A DNA stretch of 9,883 nt from Candidatus Gallimonas caecicola (GCA_904394195.1 CAJFNH010000034.1:1-9883); one strand, 5' to 3'; shown: positions 1 through 7,345, counted from the first letter of the stretch. The notes: generated from the sequence alone by a model not told the origin. Made by a program: numbers and translations.

Positions 1-2
1 AT

Positions 3-590
3 AAATATGCCCTGACCGGACTTGCAAAGCAGAAGATCGGACAGAAAAAATACGAAGAAGCTGTTTCGCTGCTGGAACGCACGCTCACCTATCCCGTCAA
101 TCTCGGAGAAGGGAAACTCCCCAACGTCCCCGACAACCAGGCGTACTATTACATGGGCGTCGCTAACCGCGCCATGGGACAGGCGGAAAAAGCGCAGGAT
201 TGTTTCGTCCGCGCGACGAAGGGCAGTCTGACGCCTGACAGAGCGCTCTATTACCACGATCAGCCTTCCGATTATATCTACTTCGCGGGACTGGCGTTCG
301 CCGAGCTCGGCAACACGCACATGGCGAACAAGGCGTTCCATCAGCTCATCTCTTACGGCGAACGGCATATTTTCGACGAAGTGGGCTATGATTATTTTGC
401 CGTATCTCTTCCGGAGATCGAGGTCTATCAGGACGAACTGGAGGCCCGCAACCGCAAGTACTGCAAATATCTTGCCGCGCTCGGATATGCGGGCAAGGGC
501 GAGACGGAAAAGGCGCAGAATCTCTGCGGAGAGATCCTTGCGGAACAGGCGGACGACCAGGGTGCCATTGCTCTGCTTGCCGACCTCTAA
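3..590 (+). CDS. DUF5107/TPR-family protein, C-terminal part (5' truncated)
   Basis: The reading frame is open from the left edge (first full codon at 3) to a TAA, giving the last 195 residues of a longer protein. It contains TPR-like helical pairs with repeated small/aromatic spacing (for example YYYMGVANRAMGQAEKA, and later KYLAALGYAGKGETEKA). It also carries sequence typical of the C-terminal half of DUF5107 proteins: YPVNLGEGKL, a YYHDQPSDYIYFAGLA stretch, and DYFAVSLPEIEVYQDEL. Members of this family are usually about 1000 residues long and are often found near carbohydrate-degradation genes, so most of this gene, including the DUF5107 domain proper, lies outside the window. The internal ATG at 153 is not the true start, because the coding frame and family similarity extend upstream of it. 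A strong terminator follows 11 bp after the stop, so the gene ends its own transcription unit. The family assignment is from memory of its conserved motifs; the biochemical role is unknown. Confidence 0.85.
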   Translation, partial: KYALTGLAKQKIGQKKYEEAVSLLERTLTYPVNLGEGKLPNVPDNQAYYYMGVANRAMGQAEKAQDCFVRATKGSLTPDRALYYHDQPSDYIYFAGLAFAELGNTHMANKAFHQLISYGERHIFDEVGYDYFAVSLPEIEVYQDELEARNRKYCKYLAALGYAGKGETEKAQNLCGEILAEQADDQGAIALLADL

Positions 591-601
591 TACAAAAAAT
601 C

Positions 602-637
602 AAAAAGCATCGGATGTTTCGTCCGATGCTTTTTTGT
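602..637 (+). terminator. Rho-independent terminator after the DUF5107/TPR gene
   Basis: A perfect 13-bp stem (602-614 pairing with 622-634) with a 7-nt loop is followed by a T run ending at 635. The stem core is GCATCGGA/TCCGATGC. It separates the upstream gene from the pentose operon promoter, which begins about 10 bp later. The A-run on the 5' side means it may also work in the opposite direction. Confidence 0.93.
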
Positions 638-646
638 CAAACCCTA

Positions 647-675
647 TTGACAGGACAGGCGTTAAGTGGTAGTAT
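647..675 (+). promoter_or_regulatory. Vegetative (sigma-A type) promoter of the isomerase-xylB operon
   Basis: A perfect -35 TTGACA (647-652) is followed by a 17-bp spacer and a -10 TAGTAT (670-675). The predicted transcript starts near 682 and has a leader of about 130 nt before the isomerase ATG. A second, weaker candidate overlaps it: TTGACG (675-680), 18 bp, CATTAT (699-704), so the -10 of the first shares sequence with the -35 of the second. The 10 bases CCTATTGACA at 643-652 recur at the lipoprotein promoter. Confidence 0.8.
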
Positions 676-697
676 TGACGTAAATAAGTGCTTCACA

Positions 698-742
698 CCA
701 TTATCCATTATTCGCCATGATGCCAATATCTTGCGGATATGG
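698..742 (+). promoter_or_regulatory. Repeat and hairpin cluster in the isomerase leader (possible control site)
   Basis: The leader contains a perfect tandem duplication of CCATTAT (698-704 and 705-711). It also contains an inverted repeat, CCAATATC at 723-730 against GATATGG at 736-742, which folds into a 7-bp stem with one bulged A and a 5-nt loop. Placed shortly downstream of the predicted start, it could be a repressor operator or an RNA hairpin. No known riboswitch or regulator site was recognised. Confidence 0.35.
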
Positions 743-812
743 ATGTAGAACGCCGTCATTGTCGATGCGGCTTCTGCAAAATCGGAGCGAAGCGTATTTG
801 TGAGGTAAAGCT

Positions 813-2303
813 ATGATCAATATTCCGAAGATGAAAGTGGGGGTAGTGGCGGTGAGCCGTGACTGTTTCCCCGAAAGTTTGTCCGTCAACAGACGTAAGG
901 CGCTCATTGAAGCGTACGAGAAGAAGTACGGCAAGGGCGATATCTACGAGTGCCCCATGTGCATCGTCGAGAGCGAGATCCATATGCAGCAGGCGCTCGC
1001 AGATCTCGAAAAACAGGGTTGCAACGCGCTCTGCGTGTATTTGGGCAACTTCGGTCCCGAGATTTCCGAAACGATGCTCGCAAAGGAGTTCTCCGAACGG
1101 CTGAACGCGCCCGTCATGTTCTGCGCAGCGGCGGAGGAGAATATCGCAGTTTTAGCAGACTCCCGCGGCGACGCGTACTGCGGCATGCTCAACGCGAGCT
1201 ACAACTTAAAGCTGCGCGGCGTGAAGGCGTATATCCCCGAGTACCCCGTGGGGGACGCGGAAGAGTGTGCCGATATGATCCACGCCTTTTTGCCTATTGC
1301 CCGCGCGGTATATGCGCTCAAGCGGCTGAAAGTCATTTCTTTCGGGCCCCGTCCCACCAACTTCCTCGCCTGCAACGCGCCCATTCAGCAGCTGTATAAC
1401 CTCGGCGTGGAGATCGAGGAGAACAGCGAGCTCGACCTCTTCGAGGCGTTCCACAAGCACGCAGGGGATAAGCGCATCCCCGAAGTGGTCGCGGATATGG
1501 CAAAGGAATTGGGCGAGGGCAACAAAAAGCCCGAGATTTTGGCAAAGCTCGCGCAGTATGAACTCACGCTTCTCGATTGGATCGAGGCGCACAAGGGCAG
1601 CCGCGAGTACGTCGCCGTTGCGGGCAAGTGCTGGCCCGCCTTCCAGACGCAGTTCGGGTTCGTGCCCTGCTATGTGAACAGCCGTTTAACGGGCAGAGGT
1701 ATCCCCGTGAGCTGCGAGGTGGATATCTACGGAGCGCTTTCGGAATTCATCGGCTCGGTGGTGAGCGAGGACGCGGTGACGCTCCTCGACATCAATAATA
1801 CGGTGCCCAAGGAACTGTACAACAAAGATATTGCAAGCAAATACAACTACAAGCTGACGGATACTTTTATGGGATTCCACTGCGGCAACACCTGCGCGGG
1901 GAAACTGTGCAATCCCACGATGAAGTATCAAAAGATCATGGCGCGGTCTCTGCCCGTCGAGGTCACCAACGGCACGCTGGAAGGGGACATCGTTCCCGGA
2001 AAGATCACCTTCTTCCGTCTGCAATCGACTGCAGACAATCATCTCCGCGCGTATGTGGCGCAGGGTGAAGTACTGCCCGTCGCAACGCACTCCTTCGGTT
2101 CCATCGGCGTGTTCGCCATTCCCGAAATGGGCAGGTTCTACCGCCATGTGCTCATCGAGGGCGGATTTCCGCACCATGGCGCGGTCGCGTTCGGTCACTT
2201 CGGCAAGGCGCTCTTCGAGGTGTTCAAGTGCCTTGGCGTTGAGGAGATCGGTTTCAACAAGCCCGCGGATAGCCTGTATAAAACGGAGAATCCGTTCGCA
2301 TGA
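813..2303 (+). CDS. L-fucose/L-arabinose isomerase family protein (aldose-ketose isomerase)
   Basis: This 496-residue protein matches the FucI/AraA-fold aldose isomerases of the COG2407 type, which interconvert aldoses and ketoses in the cytoplasm with a divalent metal such as Mn2+. Two probable metal ligands are E302 (in CEVDIYG) and D326 (in LLDINN). Their 24-residue spacing equals that of E337 and D361 in E. coli FucI as I recall them. The third ligand, a histidine near the C-terminus, is probably one of H454, H455 or H462 in the GFPHHGAVAFGHFG segment. At about 500 residues it is nearer in length to AraA than to FucI (about 590). The ATG at 813 is chosen because GAGGT lies 6 nt upstream; the in-frame ATG at 831 has a poorer site. 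The stop overlaps the xylB start (ATGA), so the two are co-translated and the product is probably a ketopentose for XylB. The exact sugar (xylose, lyxose, arabinose or fucose) cannot be read from the sequence. Confidence 0.85.
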   Translation: MINIPKMKVGVVAVSRDCFPESLSVNRRKALIEAYEKKYGKGDIYECPMCIVESEIHMQQALADLEKQGCNALCVYLGNFGPEISETMLAKEFSERLNAPVMFCAAAEENIAVLADSRGDAYCGMLNASYNLKLRGVKAYIPEYPVGDAEECADMIHAFLPIARAVYALKRLKVISFGPRPTNFLACNAPIQQLYNLGVEIEENSELDLFEAFHKHAGDKRIPEVVADMAKELGEGNKKPEILAKLAQYELTLLDWIEAHKGSREYVAVAGKCWPAFQTQFGFVPCYVNSRLTGRGIPVSCEVDIYGALSEFIGSVVSEDAVTLLDINNTVPKELYNKDIASKYNYKLTDTFMGFHCGNTCAGKLCNPTMKYQKIMARSLPVEVTNGTLEGDIVPGKITFFRLQSTADNHLRAYVAQGEVLPVATHSFGSIGVFAIPEMGRFYRHVLIEGGFPHHGAVAFGHFGKALFEVFKCLGVEEIGFNKPADSLYKTENPFA

Positions 2304-3760
2304 ATTACTATGTTGGCATAGACCTGGGGACGAGCGGGGCAAAGTTTCTGCTCGTTGCCGCAGACGGCAGCATTTTTGCGGAGAATACGCAGACCTATCC
2401 TGTGAGTTATCCGCACCCCGGCTGGAGCGAACAAAATCCCGAAGATTGGTATGCAGCGGCGCTGCGCGGACTGAAAGAACTGCTCGCGGGGCAGGATAAA
2501 TCGTGTGTCAAAGGGATCTCCTTCGGCGGGCAGATGCACGGGCTGGTCGCGCTCGACGAAAAAGACAACGTCATCCGCCCCGCCATTTTGTGGAACGACG
2601 GCAGAACGGAGGAGGAGACGAAGTACCTCAACGAGGTCGTCGGGAAAGACAAGCTCTCCGCATGGACGGGCAATATCGCCTTTGCAGGCTTCACCGCGCC
2701 AAAGCTCCTTTGGCTGAAAAAACACGAGCCCGAAAACTTCGCGCGCATTGCGAAGATCATGCTGCCCAAGGACTATTTGGCATACAAGTTGTCGGGCGCG
2801 TTCTGCACCGATCTTTCGGATGCGAGCGGCATGCTCCTTCTGGATGTAAAAAACCGCCGCTGGTCGCCCGAGATGCTGCAACTCGTGGGCATGTCCGAGG
2901 CACAGCTCCCCAAACTGCACGAAAGCTACGAGGTCGTGGGCATGCTCAAACCCGAGATCGCGGACATGGTGGGGCTGAAAAACGTCAAAGTCATTGCGGG
3001 TGCGGGGGATAACGCCGCGGCGGCGGTGGGCACGGGCGTCGTCGGCGAGGGCGGCTGCAATATCTCGCTCGGCACGAGCGGCACGCTGTTCGTTTCGTCC
3101 GAATCCTATAAAGAGGACAAGGTCAACGCGCTGCACTCCTTCTGCCATGCAGACGGCGGCTGGCACCTGATGGGCTGTATTTTATCCGCCGCAAGCTGTA
3201 ACAGTTGGTGGGTGAACGGCATTCTGCAGTCCGACGACTATAAAAAGGAAGAGACTGGACTGGACGAGTGCCTTGGCAAAAACGACGTGTACTTCCTCCC
3301 GTATCTCATGGGGGAGCGCAGCCCGCACAACGACGTGACGGCGCGCGGCGCGTTCATCGGCATGCGTCCCGATACCACGCGCGGGCAGATGACGCTCGCG
3401 ATGCTCGAGGGCGTGACGTTTGCGCTCCGCGACTGCATGGAGGCGGCGAAAAAGAACGGCGCGCATATCCCGCGTACCAAGCTGTGCGGCGGGGGCGCGA
3501 AGAGCAAACTCTGGCGCAAGATCGTGGCAAATGTGATGAATATACCCGTGGATATCCCGCAGACGGAGCAGGGGCCCGGTTTCGGCGCGGCGATGCTTGC
3601 CATGGTGGGCTGCGGGGAGTATGCAAGCGTGCAGGACGCGGCAAATGCCATCGTGCGTGTCAAAGAGACGGTGCTGCCCTATGCGAGGATCGCGGCGGAC
3701 TACGAAAGCCGCTATCGTCACTTTGCAAAGCTGTATCCTGCGCTCAAAGGGCTGTTCTGA
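2300..3760 (+). CDS. xylB: Xylulokinase (FGGY carbohydrate kinase)
   Basis: XylB phosphorylates D-xylulose with ATP to xylulose 5-phosphate, the entry point to the pentose-phosphate pathway. The 486-residue product has almost the same length as E. coli XylB (484). Visible motifs in order: the N-terminal phosphate loop GIDLGTSGAK (6-15); the sugar-binding signature GGQMHG (76-81), which marks xylulokinases within the FGGY family; the catalytic aspartate D237 in GAGDNAAAA (the D233 equivalent); a second phosphate motif SLGTSGT (256-262); the YFLPYLMGERSPHND segment (331-345); the adenosine motif CGGGAKSKLW (396-405); and EQGPGFGAAMLA (423-434). All expected catalytic elements are intact. Its ATG overlaps the isomerase stop by 4 bp (ATGA), indicating translational coupling in a two-gene operon. 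A related FGGY substrate such as ribulose is the main alternative, but the QMHG signature favours xylulose. Confidence 0.95.
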   Translation: MNYYVGIDLGTSGAKFLLVAADGSIFAENTQTYPVSYPHPGWSEQNPEDWYAAALRGLKELLAGQDKSCVKGISFGGQMHGLVALDEKDNVIRPAILWNDGRTEEETKYLNEVVGKDKLSAWTGNIAFAGFTAPKLLWLKKHEPENFARIAKIMLPKDYLAYKLSGAFCTDLSDASGMLLLDVKNRRWSPEMLQLVGMSEAQLPKLHESYEVVGMLKPEIADMVGLKNVKVIAGAGDNAAAAVGTGVVGEGGCNISLGTSGTLFVSSESYKEDKVNALHSFCHADGGWHLMGCILSAASCNSWWVNGILQSDDYKKEETGLDECLGKNDVYFLPYLMGERSPHNDVTARGAFIGMRPDTTRGQMTLAMLEGVTFALRDCMEAAKKNGAHIPRTKLCGGGAKSKLWRKIVANVMNIPVDIPQTEQGPGFGAAMLAMVGCGEYASVQDAANAIVRVKETVLPYARIAADYESRYRHFAKLYPALKGLF

Positions 3761-3902
3761 TGGGCATGCAAAAAAGGCGATTCGTATAGTTCATAAGAGC
3801 GGTATTTTGAGGTTTTGTTCTGCCGCTTGAGGTTTTTCAGATAAACGGGCGATTTAATCTTTGTTTCTGTTGCGATGATGGTTTCATTTTTATATAATTT
3901 GA
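3761..3902. other. Non-coding spacer after xylB with a short direct repeat
   Basis: No convincing gene is seen in this AT-richer spacer. It holds a direct repeat, TTGAGGTTTT, at 3807-3816 and 3827-3836 (20-nt period), and a weak 5-bp inverted repeat AGCGG/CCGCT (3798-3802 and 3823-3827) around the first copy. The xylB transcript probably runs through it to the hairpin at 3903. Confidence 0.4.
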
Positions 3903-3942
3903 AACGCGGATGCGGCAAAAGCCGCACCCGCGTTCGTATTTT
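3903..3942 (+). terminator. Hairpin terminator of the isomerase-xylB operon
   Basis: The arms 3903-3916 and 3921-3934 form a 14-bp stem with one A/C mismatch and an AAAA loop. The GC-rich core is GCGG-TGCGGC. It is followed by CGTATTTTA, so the U tract is short and interrupted. It lies about 140 bp beyond the xylB stop and just before the next promoter, as expected for an operon end. Confidence 0.75.
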
Positions 3943-3973
3943 ATGGCGCTCCCGCACCGCTGTGATTAGCCTA

Positions 3974-4002
3974 TTGACAAACGATATGTAATGTGCTATA
4001 CT
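3974..4002 (+). promoter_or_regulatory. Near-consensus vegetative promoter of the lipoprotein gene
   Basis: A perfect -35 TTGACA (3974-3979), a 17-bp spacer and -10 TATACT (3997-4002) with an extended TGC element directly before it (3994-3996). It is the strongest-looking promoter in the window. Transcription should start near 4009, leaving a leader of roughly 37 nt. The gene is therefore expressed independently of xylB. Confidence 0.9.
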
Positions 4003-4030
4003 GTGTGCAAAGGGGAAAGCAATACAATGT

Positions 4031-4037
4031 AAGGAGG
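4031..4037 (+). promoter_or_regulatory. Shine-Dalgarno site that decides the lipoprotein start
   Basis: AAGGAGG is a full-strength ribosome binding site. It ends only 2 nt before the ATG at 4040 but 8 nt before the in-frame ATG at 4046. Normal spacing therefore points to 4046, which also gives a typical lipoprotein signal peptide beginning MRKRW. Confidence 0.85.
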
Positions 4038-4045
4038 GAATGGAA

Positions 4046-4804
4046 ATGAGAAAGAGATGGCTCATGGTCGCATTGAGTATGATTGTATGTTCCATGTTTT
4101 TATTGAGCGGTTGTAAAGAAAAGATATACACAAGCGGAGATTTTATATATCGGTTGAATGGTGGTCAGCTCTTTTTGGAAGGACTTTCGGAGCAGGGAAA
4201 AGAAAAAGAAACGATTGTTATTCCCAAAGAGATTGATGGATATAAAGTAAAAGAGCTCACTTATCAGTATGGGTTATCAGTGAGGGGAGGTAATTTTGAG
4301 AGCGAAAAACTAAAACAGATATATATTATTCCAAGTATGGAATTGTGGCGTATTAGTTTTTCGAATGTGCCAAATCTGACAAAAATTATAATGGTAGGGG
4401 CGTACAGTGACATATATGATATTGATTATGGAAATGCAGAGATATTTTTCAGCACCATAGAAAATCACGACTATTGGGAAGCGGATGAGCGAGGCTGTAT
4501 TCCAGGTACACAAAATGTAAGTCATCGATGGTTATCAAATTGTAATTATTTTTACAATTATGAAGGAGCGGAAAACGACGGGTATTATTGGTCGGACAAT
4601 TATGATTACGGAGAGAAGATCACATATGTTCCGCAAAATCCGGAACGGGAAGGTTATATCTTTGGCGGATGGTTTCAGGAGCCGGAATGTGTGAATATAT
4701 GGAACTTTGATACAGATACTCTGCCGGAAGCCAAATACAACGAAGAGGGCGAGGCATTGTATCAGGAAACACGGTTGTATGCCAAATGGTATATAGAGGA
4801 ATAA
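4046..4804 (+). CDS. Small surface lipoprotein with InlB B-type repeat
   Basis: The 252-residue product starts with a positively charged MRKR, a hydrophobic stretch and a lipobox LLSGC. Signal peptidase II should cleave before C23 and the protein should be anchored to the outer face of the membrane by a lipidated cysteine. Residues about 30-120 contain IVIPKEIDGYKVKEL and a later LKQIYIIP, which resemble the LRR_5/BspA-type leucine-rich repeats of gut Firmicutes. The last 60 or so residues (ITYVPQNPEREGYIFGGWF, ending in LYAKWY) match the InlB B-repeat pattern of secreted and surface proteins, including the terminal LYAKW. It has its own promoter and terminator and is clearly AT-richer than its neighbours, with A/T-ending codons, which suggests lateral acquisition. 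Lipidation and surface location are well supported. Its ligand or role (adhesion, polymer binding) is not known, and the LRR call is weaker than the InlB one. Confidence 0.85.
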   Translation: MRKRWLMVALSMIVCSMFLLSGCKEKIYTSGDFIYRLNGGQLFLEGLSEQGKEKETIVIPKEIDGYKVKELTYQYGLSVRGGNFESEKLKQIYIIPSMELWRISFSNVPNLTKIIMVGAYSDIYDIDYGNAEIFFSTIENHDYWEADERGCIPGTQNVSHRWLSNCNYFYNYEGAENDGYYWSDNYDYGEKITYVPQNPEREGYIFGGWFQEPECVNIWNFDTDTLPEAKYNEEGEALYQETRLYAKWYIEE

Positions 4805-4848
4805 AAAGTGTCCGCGGGTAAGGTTTTTACCCGCGGACACTTTGTTTT
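4805..4848. terminator. Bidirectional terminator between the lipoprotein gene and leuS
   Basis: A perfect 17-bp stem (4805-4821 with 4827-4843) and a 5-nt loop fill almost all of the 48 bp between the two convergent stop codons. On the + strand the 3' arm ends in TTT followed by GTTTT. On the - strand it ends in a run of five Ts. It can thus end both the lipoprotein and the leuS transcripts. Confidence 0.92.
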
Positions 4849-4852
4849 GTCG

Positions 4853-7288
4853 TTATCCAACGATGAGGTTGACGAGCCGTCCGGGAACGACGATGCACTT
4901 CTTTACCGTCTTGCCCGCCATCTTTTCCTGCACTTCGGGCAGGGCGAGAACAAGGGATTTCACCTCTTCTTCGGTGGCGGAGGTGGAGATCATCGCGCGG
5001 CACGCCATTCTGCTGTTGACCTGCACGGCGTATTCCTTCTCGTCCAGCGTGAGCGCCTTCTCGTCGGCAACGGGATAGTTCTGTTCGAATACAAAGCCTC
5101 TGCCGTCGATTTGTTCCCAGAGCTCCTCGCAAAAATGCGGGGCGAAGGGGGCAAGCAGCAATACCAGATCGCGCATTGCCGCCTTCTCCACGGCGATATT
5201 TTTCTGCTCCAGTCCGTCATATTTTGCAAGCGCGTTGACAAGCTCCATGATGCGCGCGATCGCCGTATTGAAGGAGAACGCCTCCAGGTCCTTCGTCACG
5301 CGGTCGATGGCATAGTTCTTTGCGTAGTCGAGCGCCTTTTCGTCGGCGCCGTATGCGCCGCCCTCCTTGTGCGCCTTGTAAGCGTCGATCTTGCGCACCA
5401 GTTTTTCCACGCGGTCCAGAAATTTCGCGATGGCTTTGATGCCGTCGTCGTTCCACGGCCCGCCCTCGGTGTAGGAAAAGCCGAACATCAGGTACAGGCG
5501 GAAGGCGTCCGAGCCGTACGTCTCCACATATTCATCGGGAGAGACGATATTGCCGTGCGACTTGCTCATGCGGTTGCCGTCGGGGCCAAGGATGACGCCC
5601 TGGTGCACGAGCCGCTTGAAGGGCTCGGAAAAGTCAAGATACCCCATGTCGCGCAGCGCCTTGGTGAAGAAGCGCGCATACAAAAGGTGCATGCAGGCGT
5701 GTTCCGCACCGCCGACGTACACGTCCACGGGCAGCATCTTATCGACCGCCTCGCGCGAGAAGGGCTCTTTTTCGTTGTGCGCGTCCGCATAGCGCAGATA
5801 GTACCAGCTGGAACACACGAAGGTGTCGAGGGTATCCGGGTCGCGCTGTGCTTCGCCGCCGCACTTCGGGCAGGTGGTGTGCATGAATTTTTCGCACTTG
5901 GCAAGCGGGGACTTGCCGTCGGGGCGGAACTCCACGTCGTACGGAAGGCGCACGGGCAGGTCCTTTTCGGGCACGGGCACCGCGCCGCACTTGGGACAGT
6001 GGATGACGGGGATGGGGGCGCCCCAGTAGCGCTGGCGGGAGACCAGCCAGTCCCGCAGACGGTAGTTGACCTTCTTGCCGCCTTTTCCCAATTTGGAGAT
6101 GTACGCCGCAACTTCCGCGCGGGCTTCTTCGCCGTACAGTCCGTCAAATTGCAGCGAGCCTACCATGATGCCGTCTTCGGTGAAGGGGAGCTCCGTTTCG
6201 CCGCCCTTCTTTTCAATGACCTTGACAATGGGAAGAGAGTACTTGGTGGCGAACGCATAGTCTCTCTCGTCGTGCGCGGGGACCGCCATCACGGCGCCCG
6301 TGCCGTAGCTGGCAAGCACGTAGTCGGCGAGCCAGACGGGGATCTTTTTGCCGTTGACTGGGTTGGTGCAGTAGCTGCCCGTGAACACGCCCGTCTTTTC
6401 GCGCGTGGAGGAGAGGCGCTCGATCTCGTTCGCCTTCGCCGTCTGCGCGATGTATTCCTCCACGGCGGGCATCTGTTCTGGGGTCGTGAGCTTGCGCGCA
6501 AGGGGATGCTCGGGGGCGAGCACCACATAGGTCACGCCGAATACCGTATCGCAGCGCGTCGTGTACACGCGCAGCTTGTCGCCGCTGTCGCAATCGAATT
6601 CGATCTCGCAGCCCGTGGATTTTCCGATCCAGTTGCGCTGCATGTTCTTGGTCTTTTCCGGCCAGTCGAGGGTGTCAAGGCCGGTCAGTAGTTCTTCGGC
6701 ATAGTCGGTGATCTTGAAAAACCATTGCGTCAGGTTTTTGCGCACCACCTGCGAGCCGCAGCGCTCGCACACGCCGCCCTCCGCCTGCTCGTTGGCAAGC
6801 ACCGTCTGGCAGGAAGGACACCAGTTGACGGGCGCCTCCTTGCGGTAGGCGAGCCCGCGCTTGTACAGCTGCAGGAACATCCACTGCGTCCACTTGTAAT
6901 AGTTCTCGTCGCAGGTCTTGACCTCCGCCGACCAGTCGAACATGGCGCCCATCGCACGCAACTGGCCTTCCATCGTCTCGATATTCTTTTCGGTGGAATC
7001 CTTGGGGTGGATGCCCGTCTTGATGGCGTAGTTCTCGGCGGGCAGGCCGAAGGCGTCAAAGCCCATGGGCTGGAACACGTTGTATCCCTGCATCCGCTTG
7101 AAGCGGGCGTAGGAATCGGTGGGGCCGTAGTTGTACCAGTGCCCGATGTGCAGCTTCGCGCCCGAAGGGTAGGAAAACATCTCGAGCACATACCACTTTC
7201 TGCGCTCGGCGTCCTTTTTGTCGAACTGATTGAGTTTTGCCTTTTCCCAGCGCGCCTGCCACTTGCGCTCGACCGATTGATGATCCAT
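4853..7288 (-). CDS. leuS: Leucyl-tRNA synthetase
   Basis: LeuRS, a class I enzyme, charges tRNA-Leu with leucine in the cytoplasm. The 811-residue protein is full length for a bacterial LeuRS. Motifs in order: HIGH (47-50); a zinc knuckle formed by C157, C160, C174 and C177; the CP1 editing domain with TTRCDT (243-248, T248) and GTGAVMAVPAHDERDY (329-344, D343 being the E. coli D345 equivalent); two CPKC pairs (431-434 and 473-476) in an insertion; and the KMSKS loop as RMSKS (573-577). The C-terminal domain ends in VVPGRLVNLIVG. Odd points: the usual first Lys of KMSKS is Arg; the usual Pro of TTRPDT is Cys; and the conserved VNGKxRGK segment near the C-terminus reads VNSRMACRAM. The ATG at 7288 is preceded by AGAGGAG at good spacing. 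The gene is monocistronic, convergent with the lipoprotein gene and divergent from the YtxC-like gene. Confidence 0.98.
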   Translation of the reverse strand: MDHQSVERKWQARWEKAKLNQFDKKDAERRKWYVLEMFSYPSGAKLHIGHWYNYGPTDSYARFKRMQGYNVFQPMGFDAFGLPAENYAIKTGIHPKDSTEKNIETMEGQLRAMGAMFDWSAEVKTCDENYYKWTQWMFLQLYKRGLAYRKEAPVNWCPSCQTVLANEQAEGGVCERCGSQVVRKNLTQWFFKITDYAEELLTGLDTLDWPEKTKNMQRNWIGKSTGCEIEFDCDSGDKLRVYTTRCDTVFGVTYVVLAPEHPLARKLTTPEQMPAVEEYIAQTAKANEIERLSSTREKTGVFTGSYCTNPVNGKKIPVWLADYVLASYGTGAVMAVPAHDERDYAFATKYSLPIVKVIEKKGGETELPFTEDGIMVGSLQFDGLYGEEARAEVAAYISKLGKGGKKVNYRLRDWLVSRQRYWGAPIPVIHCPKCGAVPVPEKDLPVRLPYDVEFRPDGKSPLAKCEKFMHTTCPKCGGEAQRDPDTLDTFVCSSWYYLRYADAHNEKEPFSREAVDKMLPVDVYVGGAEHACMHLLYARFFTKALRDMGYLDFSEPFKRLVHQGVILGPDGNRMSKSHGNIVSPDEYVETYGSDAFRLYLMFGFSYTEGGPWNDDGIKAIAKFLDRVEKLVRKIDAYKAHKEGGAYGADEKALDYAKNYAIDRVTKDLEAFSFNTAIARIMELVNALAKYDGLEQKNIAVEKAAMRDLVLLLAPFAPHFCEELWEQIDGRGFVFEQNYPVADEKALTLDEKEYAVQVNSRMACRAMISTSATEEEVKSLVLALPEVQEKMAGKTVKKCIVVPGRLVNLIVG

Positions 7289-7300
7289 GCTGTCTCCTCT

Positions 7301-7321
7301 TGTAAATGAACTGTATTTACA
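7301..7321. repeat. Perfect inverted repeat in the leuS leader, next to the ribosome binding site
   Basis: TGTAAAT-N7-ATTTACA is a 7-bp perfect inverted repeat. On the leuS (-) strand it lies just after the predicted transcription start and directly abuts the AGAGGAG Shine-Dalgarno (7294-7300). It could be an operator or a small mRNA hairpin affecting translation. Confidence 0.55.
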
Positions 7322-7325
7322 CTTC

Positions 7326-7345
7326 CATCCATTTTACTATGGATG
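7326..7345. repeat. Perfect inverted repeat over the leuS -10 box
   Basis: CATCCAT-N6-ATGGATG is a second, unrelated 7-bp perfect inverted repeat that covers the leuS -10 hexamer (7331-7336). A protein bound here would block the promoter, so it is a candidate operator; chance is not excluded. Confidence 0.45.

Noticed and set aside
813..831. Alternative isomerase start at the ATG at 831
   Set aside because: The ATG at 813 has GAGGT at ideal spacing; 831 does not.
2195..3166. A 323-codon open frame on the - strand across the isomerase/xylB junction
   Set aside because: It spans two recognised genes on the opposite strand and has shadow-type composition.
3718..4131. A 137-codon - strand frame over the xylB-lipoprotein spacer
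   Set aside because: It overlaps the xylB end, a terminator, the lipoprotein promoter and the lipoprotein start. The peptide has no recognisable family, so it is kept only as a possible scar.
4808..6691. A 627-codon open frame on the + strand opposite leuS
   Set aside because: It is antisense to leuS, whose motifs are unambiguous. Its composition is the usual long shadow frame of a GC-rich gene, and its start lies inside the terminator stem.
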